DNA from: CAVQGZ01 sp964356295
GTDB lineage: Bacteria > Actinomycetota > Actinomycetes > Jiangellales > Jiangellaceae
DNA: 8,477 bases
NCBI GenBank assembly: GCA_964356295.1
Contig: CAYHHE010000100.1
Location: 1 to 8,477, forward strand
Direction: 5' to 3'
The notes below the pieces were generated by a model. It worked only from the letters and a program-made list of their open reading frames with translations, ran no database searches and was not told where the DNA came from. A program made the position numbers and the translations under genes. Numbering within the stretch: the stretch's first letter is position 1; the number at the start of each line of letters is the position of its first letter. Positions 1 to 5,946 of this stretch are shown piece after piece.

Positions 1-5
1 TGCCC

Positions 6-587
6 ATGGACGTGCTCCCGCTCGTCATCACCGGTGGGTGGTCGTCCGGCATCAGCGCCTACGCCACCGTGCTGATCCTCGGCCTGATCGGGCGAACGGG
101 CTTGGTCGAGATCCCCGACCTGCTGCAGCGCACCGACGTCCTGATCGTCGCGGGCGTCCTGACAGCGCTCGAGCTCGTCGCGGACAAGATCGCCTGGCTG
201 GACAGCGGCTGGGACGCCGTCCACACCTTCATCCGCCCGGCGGTCGCTGCAGGCCTGGGGGCCGTCCTCGCTGGTGAGGCCGAGACGCTTCAGCAGGCCG
301 CGGCAGCCGCCCTGGCAGCCGTCGTCGCCCTGCTCACTCACGGGGTGAAGGCCGGGATCCGGCTCGGCGTGAACGCCTCCCCGGAGCCGGTCACCAACGT
401 TGCCGTCAGCACCGCCGAGGACGTCTCGGTGGCCGGCGTCCTGCTGCTGGCCACCCAGGCCCCGTGGCTCGCCGCGGCCGTTGCGATGATGCTGCTGGTG
501 TCAGGGATGGGGCTGGTCTGGTGGCTGGCCAGGCGGATCCAGCGGGCTCGTGCCCGCCCGGCCCGCTCGAAGATGTTCACCCCCTGA
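6..587 (+). CDS. DUF4126 domain-containing membrane protein
   Basis: This is a 193-residue hydrophobic protein of the DUF4126 family, an actinobacterial membrane family of unknown function. The N-terminal stretch ITGGWSSGISAYATVLILGL (residues 8-27) is the usual family opening, a glycine-rich first membrane segment. Further hydrophobic segments lie at about residues 45-60, 78-92, 97-113 and 141-175. A basic tail follows (RRIQRARARPARSK), which suggests a cytoplasmic C-terminus. The ATG at 6 fits the normal family start, but only five bases of upstream sequence are available, so the ribosome site cannot be judged. The stop codon lies in the loop of a CCCCC/GGGGG hairpin and is followed by a second hairpin, so transcription probably ends before the next gene. 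Family membership is by remembered sequence resemblance; function is unknown. Confidence 0.82.
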   Translation: MDVLPLVITGGWSSGISAYATVLILGLIGRTGLVEIPDLLQRTDVLIVAGVLTALELVADKIAWLDSGWDAVHTFIRPAVAAGLGAVLAGEAETLQQAAAAALAAVVALLTHGVKAGIRLGVNASPEPVTNVAVSTAEDVSVAGVLLLATQAPWLAAAVAMMLLVSGMGLVWWLARRIQRARARPARSKMFTP

Positions 588-592
588 GGGGG
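580..592 (+). other. Hairpin with the stop codon in its loop
   Basis: CCCCC (580-584) and GGGGG (588-592) are perfectly complementary, and the TGA stop of the upstream gene (585-587) is the three-base loop. It stacks next to the hairpin at 595-615 and may form part of the same transcription end. Confidence 0.5.
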
Positions 593-594
593 AT

Positions 595-615
595 GCCCCG
601 CTGTCTCGGCGGGGC
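595..615 (+). terminator. GC-rich hairpin terminator after the DUF4126 gene
   Basis: GCCCCGC (595-601) pairs perfectly with GCGGGGC (609-615) around a seven-base loop, eight bases after the stop codon. No T-tract follows, as is common for actinobacterial terminators. Position and strength support the call; termination is inferred. Confidence 0.6.
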
Positions 616-633
616 CAGGCTGGGGGTGTCCAC

Positions 634-674
634 CACGACGGCAGCCTGACGCTCGCCTGAGCAGGGCCGTCGTG
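634..674 (+). promoter_or_regulatory. Long stem-loop between the DUF4126 and LURP-one genes
   Basis: CACGACGGC (634-642) is perfectly complementary to GCCGTCGTG (666-674), and an inner CCTG (645-648) can pair with CAGG (662-665). The structure ends 21 bases before the AGGAGG ribosome site of the next gene. It could be a second terminator or a leader structure that affects expression of the LURP-one gene. The sequence does not decide between these. Confidence 0.4.
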
Positions 675-706
675 ACCGGCGACACCAACTCGGGCAGGAG
701 GACGTC

Positions 707-1249
707 ATGGCGTTACGTGATCGGCGCCAAGAACGGCGCGAAGACCGTCGAGGAGGTGGTGGCGAGGAGGGTCCGGAGGTCTACCAGATGCGGGAGAAGC
801 TGGTCGACTTCGGCGACGACTACTGGATCGAGACCACCGGCGGGCGGCGCGCCTACAAGGTGGACGGGAAGATGCTACGGATCCGGGACACCTTCAAGAT
901 CAAGGACGCCAACGGCCAGGTCGTGGCGGAGATGCAGGAGCGGGTGGCCCGGGTCCGGGACACGATGAAGATCGACCGCCCAGGCATGCCGTCCGCGACG
1001 ATCAAGAAGGCGATGATCACGCCCCTGCGGGACCGGTTCGTCCTCGAAGCCGGTGACGTCGGGGAGATCGCCATCCAGGGCAACTTCGTCCAGCACGAGT
1101 ACACCTTCGAGCTCAACGGGCAGCAGATCGCCGAGGTCTCCAAGCGCTGGTTGCGCATCCGCGACACCTACGGGGTGGAGATCCAGCCCGGGGTCAATGT
1201 CCCGCTCATCCTCGCTGCCACCGCCGCCATCGACGGGATGCGCGGCTGA
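707..1249 (+). CDS. LURP-one-related (Tubby-like fold) family protein
   Basis: This 180-residue protein belongs to the LURP-one-related family (DUF567), a Tubby-C-like beta-barrel fold found in plants and bacteria. The bacterial role is unknown; phospholipid or membrane-linked functions have been suggested for the fold. The domain begins near residue 28 (MREKLVDFGDDYWIET) and continues through KVDGKMLRIRDTFKIKD, VRDTMKIDR, KKAMITPLRDRFVLE, GNFVQHEYTFE and SKRWLRIRDTYGVEI. These are recognisable barrel strands, with an R-x-RDT motif three times (about residues 58, 82 and 150). The chain ends in a short hydrophobic helix (NVPLILAATAAIDGM). Residues 1-27 are an Arg/Glu/Gly-rich extension. The ATG at 707 has a perfect AGGAGG (696-701) with five-base spacing, which favours it over the Met at residue 28. 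The gene converges on the reductase gene, with 13 bases between the stops. Confidence 0.85.
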   Translation: MALRDRRQERREDRRGGGGEEGPEVYQMREKLVDFGDDYWIETTGGRRAYKVDGKMLRIRDTFKIKDANGQVVAEMQERVARVRDTMKIDRPGMPSATIKKAMITPLRDRFVLEAGDVGEIAIQGNFVQHEYTFELNGQQIAEVSKRWLRIRDTYGVEIQPGVNVPLILAATAAIDGMRG

Positions 1250-1258
1250 CCCCGCCGC
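1242..1258. terminator. Possible shared terminator between convergent genes
   Basis: GCGGC (1242-1246) pairs with GCCGC (1254-1258) across a seven-base loop that contains the LURP-one stop. The reductase gene ends at 1263 on the other strand, so the same hairpin would be transcribed from both sides. The stem is short and there is no T-tract. Confidence 0.3.
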
Positions 1259-1262
1259 CTCG

Positions 1263-2258
1263 TCAGGAGCGCTCGCTGTCCAGCATCGCCATCTGGGCTG
1301 CGTCGTAGCGAGTGCCGGCGACGGCGTCGGCGGGAACCGCAGATTCGATGGCGGCCAGGTCGTCCGCGGTGAGGGTCACCTCAAGGGCACCGAGTGCCTC
1401 CGCGAGGCGGTCGCGGCGACGCGCGCCGACCAGCGGGACGATGTCCTCTCCTCGCGACAGCACCCAGGCGATGGCCAGCTGCGCCACCGTGACACCGGCG
1501 GACTCGGCGATCGCTCGTAGCTGGTCGACCACGCTGAGGTTCTGCTCGAGGTTGTCACCGGTGAACCGGGGCAGGAACGAGCGGTAGTCCGGCTGCCCGG
1601 TGCGCTCAGCCGTCCAGTGCCCGCTGATCAGTCCGCGGGACAGCACCCCGTAGGCGGTGACTCCCACGCCGAGCTCTCGCGCCGCCGGCAGGAGGCCGAG
1701 CTCGATGCCACGTGAGACCAGGGAGTACTCGATCTGCACGTCGCACACCGGGTGCACGGCCTGCGCCCGCCGGAGTGTCTGCTCACCGACCTCCGAGAGC
1801 CCGACGGAGCGGACGTAGCCTGCCTCGACGAGCTCGGCGAGCGTCCCGACGACGTCCTCGATGGGCACCTCGGGGGTGACCCGCGCGGGACGGTAGATGT
1901 CGACGTGGTCCGTGCCCAGACGGCGCAGGGTGTAGGCGAGGAAGTTCTTGATGCTGGCCGGGCGCAGGTCCACCCCGACCCAGCCTCCGGCCGGGTCGCG
2001 CAGCGCCCCGAACTTGAGGCTGATCACCACGTCGTCGCGGGAGCGCCCGCGCAGGGCGTCCCGAAGCAGCAGCTCGTTGTGCCCGCTGCCGTAGAAGTCG
2101 CCGGTGTCCAGCAGGGTCACCCCCGCGTCGAGTGCAGCGTGGACGGTCGCCACGCTCTCCGCCTCGTCCGCCGGGCCGTACAGGTCCGACATCCCCATCA
2201 GACCCAGGCCCAGGGCCGAGACCTGAGGGCCTTGTGCACCCAGGGTGCGTGTCTCCAC
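1263..2258 (-). CDS. Aldo/keto reductase, YRPAR subgroup
   Basis: This 331-residue protein is an NADP(H)-dependent aldo/keto reductase with the TIM-barrel fold. Visible family features are the opening strand LGLGLMGMSDLYG (16-28), Asp51 and Tyr56 in LLDTGDFYGSGHNE, and Lys82 in VISLKFG. Others are PEVPIEDVVGTLAELVEAGYVRSVGLSEV and the C-terminal cofactor stretch IVPLVGARRRDRLAEALGALEVTL. The usual catalytic His is absent: the segment that normally reads like YQLHR is YRPAR here, with Ala125 at the His position. I recall this as a trait of one actinobacterial subgroup, not damage to this copy. The GTG at 2258 is chosen as the start because VETRTLGAQG is the normal family N-terminus and AGGGGAG lies just upstream (about 2264-2270). 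The reading frame stays open 70 codons further, but that stretch is unlike any AKR. The substrate is unknown. LuxR lies 184 bases upstream on the same strand. Confidence 0.92.
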   Translation of the reverse strand: METRTLGAQGPQVSALGLGLMGMSDLYGPADEAESVATVHAALDAGVTLLDTGDFYGSGHNELLLRDALRGRSRDDVVISLKFGALRDPAGGWVGVDLRPASIKNFLAYTLRRLGTDHVDIYRPARVTPEVPIEDVVGTLAELVEAGYVRSVGLSEVGEQTLRRAQAVHPVCDVQIEYSLVSRGIELGLLPAARELGVGVTAYGVLSRGLISGHWTAERTGQPDYRSFLPRFTGDNLEQNLSVVDQLRAIAESAGVTVAQLAIAWVLSRGEDIVPLVGARRRDRLAEALGALEVTLTADDLAAIESAVPADAVAGTRYDAAQMAMLDSERS

Positions 2259-2442
2259 GATGGCTCCCCTCGACAGCGACGCGCGGAGGCTACCCACGCG
2301 CCGGCCACCGGGCAGGACAGTTCTCCGAACCGCCACCCGTGCGTCGCGGGCTGGACGGCCGCGGGCCATCCGCAGGGGCTGTACCTGATGCGAGGAGCGG
2401 GAGCGAGGAGCCGGACGCGTAGGGGCAGCAGAGGCGTTGCGG
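2259..2442 (-). other. Intergenic gap between luxR and the reductase gene
   Basis: This 184-base stretch lies upstream of the reductase GTG start and after the luxR stop. It holds the reductase ribosome site next to 2258. I see no strong terminator hairpin and no clear -10/-35 pair. It may hold a separate reductase promoter, or it may be read through from luxR. Confidence 0.4.
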
Positions 2443-3201
2443 TCAACCGGCCAGCAGCGGGCCGACACGGGCCAGCGCCTCGGTGCGGCTGTGCACCTCG
2501 AGGCGGGCGTAGATGTTCTCCAGGTGCTTGCGCACGGTGGCCTCGGACAGCCCGAGGTCGCGGGCCACCTGGCGGTTGGTGTCTCCTCGCGCGACCCGGC
2601 GCAGCAGCTCGAGCTGGCGCGGCGTCAACGCGGGCGCGGCGTAGCGCTGGGCCTCGACGTGGTCGCGGATCTCGGTCAGGTGCGGCCGCAGCAGGGTCAG
2701 CAGCAGCCGGTCACGCTCGCTGAACGGGACGTCGCCCTCGTCCCGCCAGAGGATCAGCTTGCGCCGCAGACTGCCGCTCGACGGAAGGCAGACGAGCAGG
2801 TGATGCCGGAATCCGCCGAGCCGGTAGAACTGCGCCATCAGCGTCCGCTCGAACTCGCGGTCGCCGAAGTAGTCCTGCCACATGCTCGCCTCGCCCGGTC
2901 CGCGCAGCAGGTCCGGCCGGCTGCAGGGCGGGAAGTCCCAGTAGGCCTGGGCGTGCATGGCCAAGCCGTCTTCGTCGAGCGGCGGGACCTCCCGCAGGTC
3001 GAAGTCCTCATCAGCGATGGGCGTGTCCACCCGGTAGGGGTCCTCGACGCTGAAGCTCACGGACGAGCAGGGAATGAGCTCTGCCAGCCCACGCATGACC
3101 CGATCGGGCATCTCACGTGCCGGGGAGGCGGCGGCATCGGGTGAGACCACGTCGAGCATGCGGCGCAGGTCCCCCTCGGTGAGGCTGCTCAGTCCTGCCA
3201 T
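2443..3201 (-). CDS. LuxR-family helix-turn-helix transcriptional regulator
   Basis: This 252-residue regulator carries a C-terminal LuxR/FixJ-type DNA-binding domain at about residues 192-252. The motif LTPRQLELLRRVARGDTNRQVARDLGLSEATVRKHLENIYARL contains the recognition helix SEATVRKHLENIYARL and the conserved E, G, V and K positions. The N-terminal 190 residues do not match a receiver domain: there is no DD...D...K pattern. They look like a GAF/PAS-like sensor region (IPCSSVSFSVEDPY, HHLLVCLPSSGSLRRKLILWRDEGDVPFSERDRLLLTLLRPHL) of the kind in standalone actinobacterial LuxR proteins, ligand unknown. The ATG at 3201 has a strong GGGAGGTG site (3206-3213). The gene is divergent from a small membrane-protein gene and upstream of the reductase gene, either of which it might control. 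The HTH is certain; the target is a guess. Confidence 0.93.
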   Translation of the reverse strand: MAGLSSLTEGDLRRMLDVVSPDAAASPAREMPDRVMRGLAELIPCSSVSFSVEDPYRVDTPIADEDFDLREVPPLDEDGLAMHAQAYWDFPPCSRPDLLRGPGEASMWQDYFGDREFERTLMAQFYRLGGFRHHLLVCLPSSGSLRRKLILWRDEGDVPFSERDRLLLTLLRPHLTEIRDHVEAQRYAAPALTPRQLELLRRVARGDTNRQVARDLGLSEATVRKHLENIYARLEVHSRTEALARVGPLLAG

Positions 3202-3385
3202 GTCGCACCTCCCTGTACGGAGTTGTCGGGCCGACTCGAGCGTATGGGCCAGCGTGGCTCACCGGGATACGACCAACGGCGTACGCGGCACGCGGCTGGC
3301 CGGTGCTACGCACTTCGTCGTATCGACGCAGGCCACGTTCCGCCGAACTCTGGGACTCGTCAAGCCCAACCCGAAGGGAGGATCC
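3202..3385. promoter_or_regulatory. Divergent promoter region of luxR and the small membrane protein
   Basis: This 184-base gap must hold promoters for both divergent genes. It contains a 13-base palindrome CGTCG-TAT-CGACG (3316-3328) that could be an operator, plus the two ribosome sites (3206-3213 on the minus strand, 3373-3382 on the plus strand). I see no convincing -10/-35 pair. Confidence 0.4.
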
Positions 3386-3685
3386 ATGTCCCGGATCCCG
3401 CGCACCACCCTGCTCCTGGTTCTGGCCACCGTGGCGAGCGTGGCCACCGCCACTACTGCCGCTGCGCGGGACTGGCCCGGTGACCCCGTCCCCGACCCGG
3501 CACCCGCGTCCCCGGTCATCGACCAGGTGCCCGCCGCGACCCCGATGTGGCACTTCATCGTCGTGGCTGCCCTGGCGGCACTGGTCGTCGGCATCGCCGC
3601 ATACGTCGCCGGGTCCCGGACGCGGCGCGGGAGGCTTGCTGGAGACCCCGCGTCCGTCGACGTCAGCGCTGCGTCCGTCGCGTGA
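3386..3685 (+). CDS. Small exported or membrane-anchored protein, function unknown
   Basis: I do not recognise a family for this 99-residue protein. Residues 1-28 form a signal-peptide-like start: basic MSRIPR, a hydrophobic core TTLLLVLATVASVATATT, then a possible AAA-R cleavage site. A Pro/Asp-rich linker follows (WPGDPVPDPAPASPV). A single membrane span lies at about residues 55-75 (WHFIVVAALAALVVGIAAYVA), followed by a basic SRTRRGR stop-transfer segment and a short tail. The layout predicts a short extracytoplasmic segment and a cytoplasmic C-terminus. The ATG at 3386 is chosen over the upstream in-frame ATG at 3074 because it has a strong AAGGGAGGA site and begins a signal-like sequence, while the upstream extension overlaps luxR. 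It converges on the MFS gene. Confidence 0.72.
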   Translation: MSRIPRTTLLLVLATVASVATATTAAARDWPGDPVPDPAPASPVIDQVPAATPMWHFIVVAALAALVVGIAAYVAGSRTRRGRLAGDPASVDVSAASVA

Positions 3686-3686
3686 G

Positions 3687-3702
3687 CGCTGGCCGTCCGG
3701 CG
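3687..3702. terminator. Hairpin between convergent genes
   Basis: CGCTGG (3687-3692) pairs with CCGGCG (3697-3702) around a four-base loop with one G-T pair, and TTCTGCT follows on the plus strand. It lies two bases after the small membrane-protein stop and ten bases before the MFS stop on the other strand, so it may end both transcripts. Confidence 0.45.
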
Positions 3703-3712
3703 TTCTGCTGCT

Positions 3713-5344
3713 CTACCCGAGGATCGTGCCGTCGGTCGACGACGCCGGTTCGATGTCGGGCAGGCGCACCATGCGGAAGGAGTTGGCCAGTCCCAGCCCG
3801 CATGCCAGGACGGGGATGAGCATGGCGATCTGCAGCGACCGTGTCCGGGCGCTGTCGTTGATGGCGAGGATCTCCTCCTGGACCTCGGGTGGGGCGTCGG
3901 CCAGCAGCGCCTGCAGCTGGGTGTCGCTGACGACCTGAGCGTCTTCCTCCAGAGCGGTCGCGATGGCCGACTTGTCGTCCTCGGGGATCACGGTGCTCGA
4001 GTTGGCCAGGGCCGTGAACGACAGCGACAGCGCGGCGAGCATGATGCCGCCGGCGATGGCCAGGCCGAAGGACAGCCCGAAGTTGCTGCCGGCGGAGTTC
4101 ACGCCGGCGGCCTCGCTGGCGTGCTCCTCGTCGACCGGGGCCAGGGTGTAGTTGTTCAGCTGCGACACCAGCAGCCCCAGGCCCGTCCCGGCGATGAGCA
4201 GCGGAACAAGCAGCACCAGAGCACCCTGGTCGGACTCGGCCCTGGGCACCACGGGGATGACCAGCGCCATCCCCAGCAGAGCCAGGGCGAAGCCGGCGCG
4301 CACGAGCACAGCGGGCCGCCTGCGGCCGGCGGTGCGTCCGGCGAGGAGCGCGACGACGAACATGCTCAGCGACAGCGGGACGATCGACAGCCCGGTCTGC
4401 AGGGCGTCGTACTCCAGGGCGATCTGCAGGAAGATCGGGATGACGATCATCGACCCGCCGAGCGTGATGTTCTGGAGCATGCCTTGGGTGATCCCGATCC
4501 GGAAGTTGGGGGAGGCGAACAGGCCCGGGTCGAGCAGGATCGGCTGCCCGTCCCGCTTGCGTCGGACCAGCCACCGGGCCAGACCGAGCAGCCCGACGGC
4601 ACCGACGGCGATCAGCGCGAGGACGTACTGACCGCCCTCCTGCCACACCAGGATGCCCAGCACGACACCGCCCATCCCGACCACCGACAGCACGGCGCCG
4701 ACGGTGTCGATGGTGCGCTCACCGGTGTAGGCGACATCCTTGACCAGGCCCGATCCGGACAGCACGACAGCGATGATCACCACCTCCAGGGCGAAGTTGA
4801 CCCGCCACGAGAGGTACGTGGTGATCACTCCCCCGATGAGGGGCCCGATCGCGGCGGCGATCGCCATCGAGGCGCCTACGAGCGCATACACCTTGGCTCG
4901 CGCCTCGCCCTCGAAGTTGCCGTGGATCAGCGACTGCATCGCCGGCAGCAGCAGCGAGGCGCCCAGCCCACCGATGACCGCCCAGAACACGATGACGGCC
5001 AGCACGCTCTGGGCCAGGGTCATCGCCAGCGCCCCGACCGCGTAGGCCAGCAGCCCCAGGATGTAGGCCCGTTTCCGGCCGATCAGGTCGCCGATCTTGC
5101 TGTTGATGAGGATGAACGCGGCTGAGACCAGCGCCTCCAGCGCGATCGCCGCCTGCACGCTGCTGACCGTCGTACCCAGGTCGTCGGTCACCGCCGAGAT
5201 CGACACGTTCATCATCGTCGTGTCGACGACGAGCACGAACATGGCCATAGCGAGCAGCAGCGGGAGCAGTCGGTTGCTCGAGCCAGCCGGCGGTCCCGAG
5301 CCGTCGTCGAGGGAGTGCCCGCTGCGCGACTGGTCGGCGCTCAT
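3713..5344 (-). CDS. MFS transporter, DHA2 (EmrB/QacA-type, 14-TM) family
   Basis: This 543-residue protein is a major facilitator superfamily exporter of the 14-helix DHA2 type, which extrudes drugs or other small molecules in exchange for protons. Visible signatures are the helix-1 motif FVLVVDTTMMNVSIS with Asp41 (36-50), and motif A GDLIGRKR (85-92) in the loop between helices 2 and 3. The antiporter motif C is GASMAIAAAIGPLIGG (157-172). A long hydrophilic loop (about 449-500, PEDDKSAIATALEEDAQ...EEILAINDSAR) lies before the last helix, as is usual in this family. The ATG at 5344 gives the expected N-terminus (MSADQSRSGH... then helix 1 at about 26). Its ribosome site is weak, with only GGGG (GATGGGGTCCC) close by. 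The frame is open a further 75 codons, but those residues look non-coding. Substrate is unknown. Confidence 0.93.
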   Translation of the reverse strand: MSADQSRSGHSLDDGSGPPAGSSNRLLPLLLAMAMFVLVVDTTMMNVSISAVTDDLGTTVSSVQAAIALEALVSAAFILINSKIGDLIGRKRAYILGLLAYAVGALAMTLAQSVLAVIVFWAVIGGLGASLLLPAMQSLIHGNFEGEARAKVYALVGASMAIAAAIGPLIGGVITTYLSWRVNFALEVVIIAVVLSGSGLVKDVAYTGERTIDTVGAVLSVVGMGGVVLGILVWQEGGQYVLALIAVGAVGLLGLARWLVRRKRDGQPILLDPGLFASPNFRIGITQGMLQNITLGGSMIVIPIFLQIALEYDALQTGLSIVPLSLSMFVVALLAGRTAGRRRPAVLVRAGFALALLGMALVIPVVPRAESDQGALVLLVPLLIAGTGLGLLVSQLNNYTLAPVDEEHASEAAGVNSAGSNFGLSFGLAIAGGIMLAALSLSFTALANSSTVIPEDDKSAIATALEEDAQVVSDTQLQALLADAPPEVQEEILAINDSARTRSLQIAMLIPVLACGLGLANSFRMVRLPDIEPASSTDGTILG

Positions 5345-5390
5345 GGGACCCCATCGTCCCGGGACCCTTGAGCCATGACCATGGTCGATG
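5345..5390 (-). promoter_or_regulatory. Palindromes upstream of the MFS exporter gene
   Basis: Two perfect 10-bp palindromes, GTCCCGGGAC (5356-5365) and GACCATGGTC (5377-5386), lie 12 and 33 bases upstream of the start codon, 21 bp apart (two helical turns) centre to centre. GGGAC (5345-5349) and GTCCC (5356-5360) can also form a hairpin next to the start. They are candidate operators or leader structures for exporter control. No regulator can be assigned. Confidence 0.35.
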
Positions 5391-5477
5391 GTCCCCCGTT
5401 GGTCAGTGCGAGTCACGGCCCCGGCGGCGGGCGTCGCGACCCGTGCCGTTAGTCCGGCTCGATTCCGCCCACCGTCC

Positions 5478-5662
5478 ACGGTCCTCGAGCGGGCCCGCCT
5501 GGTGAGCAAGCGGCCCCAGGCCGCGAGCGGCTCGTCCGCGTGCGTCTCGACACCCTCCGGGACGCTCAACGCCTGCTCGACCGGTACGAGCGGATCTGGC
5601 GCGACCGGCTGGACGGCTTCGACGACGTCCTCGCCGACACCCTCGAAGGAGACCGCACCTGA
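5478..5662 (+). pseudogene. ArsR-family regulator remnant (C-terminal part, frameshifted)
   Basis: Two frames together spell the C-terminal part of an ArsR-type winged-helix regulator. The first gives TVLERARLVSKRPQ (5478-5519), matching the recognition-helix end and wing of the common '..KHVAVLERAGLVTKRRQGRE..' subfamily. The other gives RERLVRVRLDTLRDAQRLLD and then RYERIWRDRLDGFDDVLADT, ending at TGA 5660-5662. The two join if one G is restored at about 5519-5521. I find no N-terminal half (start and first helices) in the 130 bases upstream. This subfamily typically sits directly before an SRPBCC/AHSA1 gene with overlapping stop and start, exactly as the next remnant does. With the N-terminus missing and a frameshift, it is very unlikely to make a working regulator. 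Confidence 0.75.
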
Positions 5663-5849
5663 CCGTCACCGACGTGGTGAAGACGCCCGAGGACCTGACA
5701 GCGTCCTTCACCCAGTGAGTTCGCCGCACCCGTCGAGGCGGTGTGGCGGATGTAGGCCGACCCTCGCGGCCATGGAGGAGCTGATCGCCACCGGAGCCGT
5801 CGAGGGGATGTCCGCCGCCCTGGACCAGATCGACGCGCTGCTGGAGTCG
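5659..5849 (+). pseudogene. SRPBCC (AHSA1-like) domain protein remnant, internally deleted
   Basis: Pieces of an AHSA1-type SRPBCC protein are visible. LTVTDVVKTPEDLTASFTQ (5659-5715) is the normal N-terminus, but the start codon is now CTG, overlapping the ArsR stop. After a frameshift, EFAAPVEAVWRM-stop-ADPR (5717-5767) gives the expected next strand and helix; the TAG at 5753 stands where family members have Trp. The chain then jumps to another frame, AMEELIATGAVEGMSAALDQIDALLES (about 5769-5849), which is the C-terminal helix of the family. Roughly 100 or more central residues, including the conserved WWGP region and most of the ligand-binding barrel, are gone. Lost start, frameshift, nonsense codon and large deletion together show a dead gene. 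Beyond 5849 the frame runs on into unrelated sequence to 6038. Confidence 0.78.
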
Positions 5850-5900
5850 ACCGCCCCAGTCGCATGGGTCGCTACGGGAGGGGCCGGGGCAGCAGATCCC

Positions 5901-5934
5901 GGTGAGACCTGCGGAGCCTCGGTGAGGCCAGCGG
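5901..5934 (+). repeat. Short tandem direct repeat
   Basis: GGTGAGACCTGCGG (5901-5914) and GGTGAGGCCAGCGG (5921-5934) match at 12 of 14 bases with a 20-base period. They sit at the left edge of the larger inverted repeat that follows. Confidence 0.45.
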
Positions 5935-5946
5935 GCCCCCGTCCAC

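Noticed and set aside
2259..2468. 70-codon N-terminal extension of the reductase
   Set aside because: The extension overlaps the luxR end, has no AKR similarity, and the GTG at 2258 has a good ribosome site and the normal family N-terminus.
1752..2723. Plus-strand open frame of 323 codons
   Set aside because: It lies opposite the reductase and luxR genes and has biased, low-complexity composition without any family feature.
2437..3144. Plus-strand 235-codon open frame
   Set aside because: Antisense to luxR, whose HTH domain is unmistakable.
3663..4646. Minus-strand open frame of 327 codons
   Set aside because: It overlaps the MFS gene in another frame and is an Arg/Pro/Ala-rich shadow.
4121..5125. 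Plus-strand open frame of 334 codons
   Set aside because: It is antisense to the MFS gene, very rich in Gln, Asp, His and Arg, with no motif; a high-GC shadow frame.
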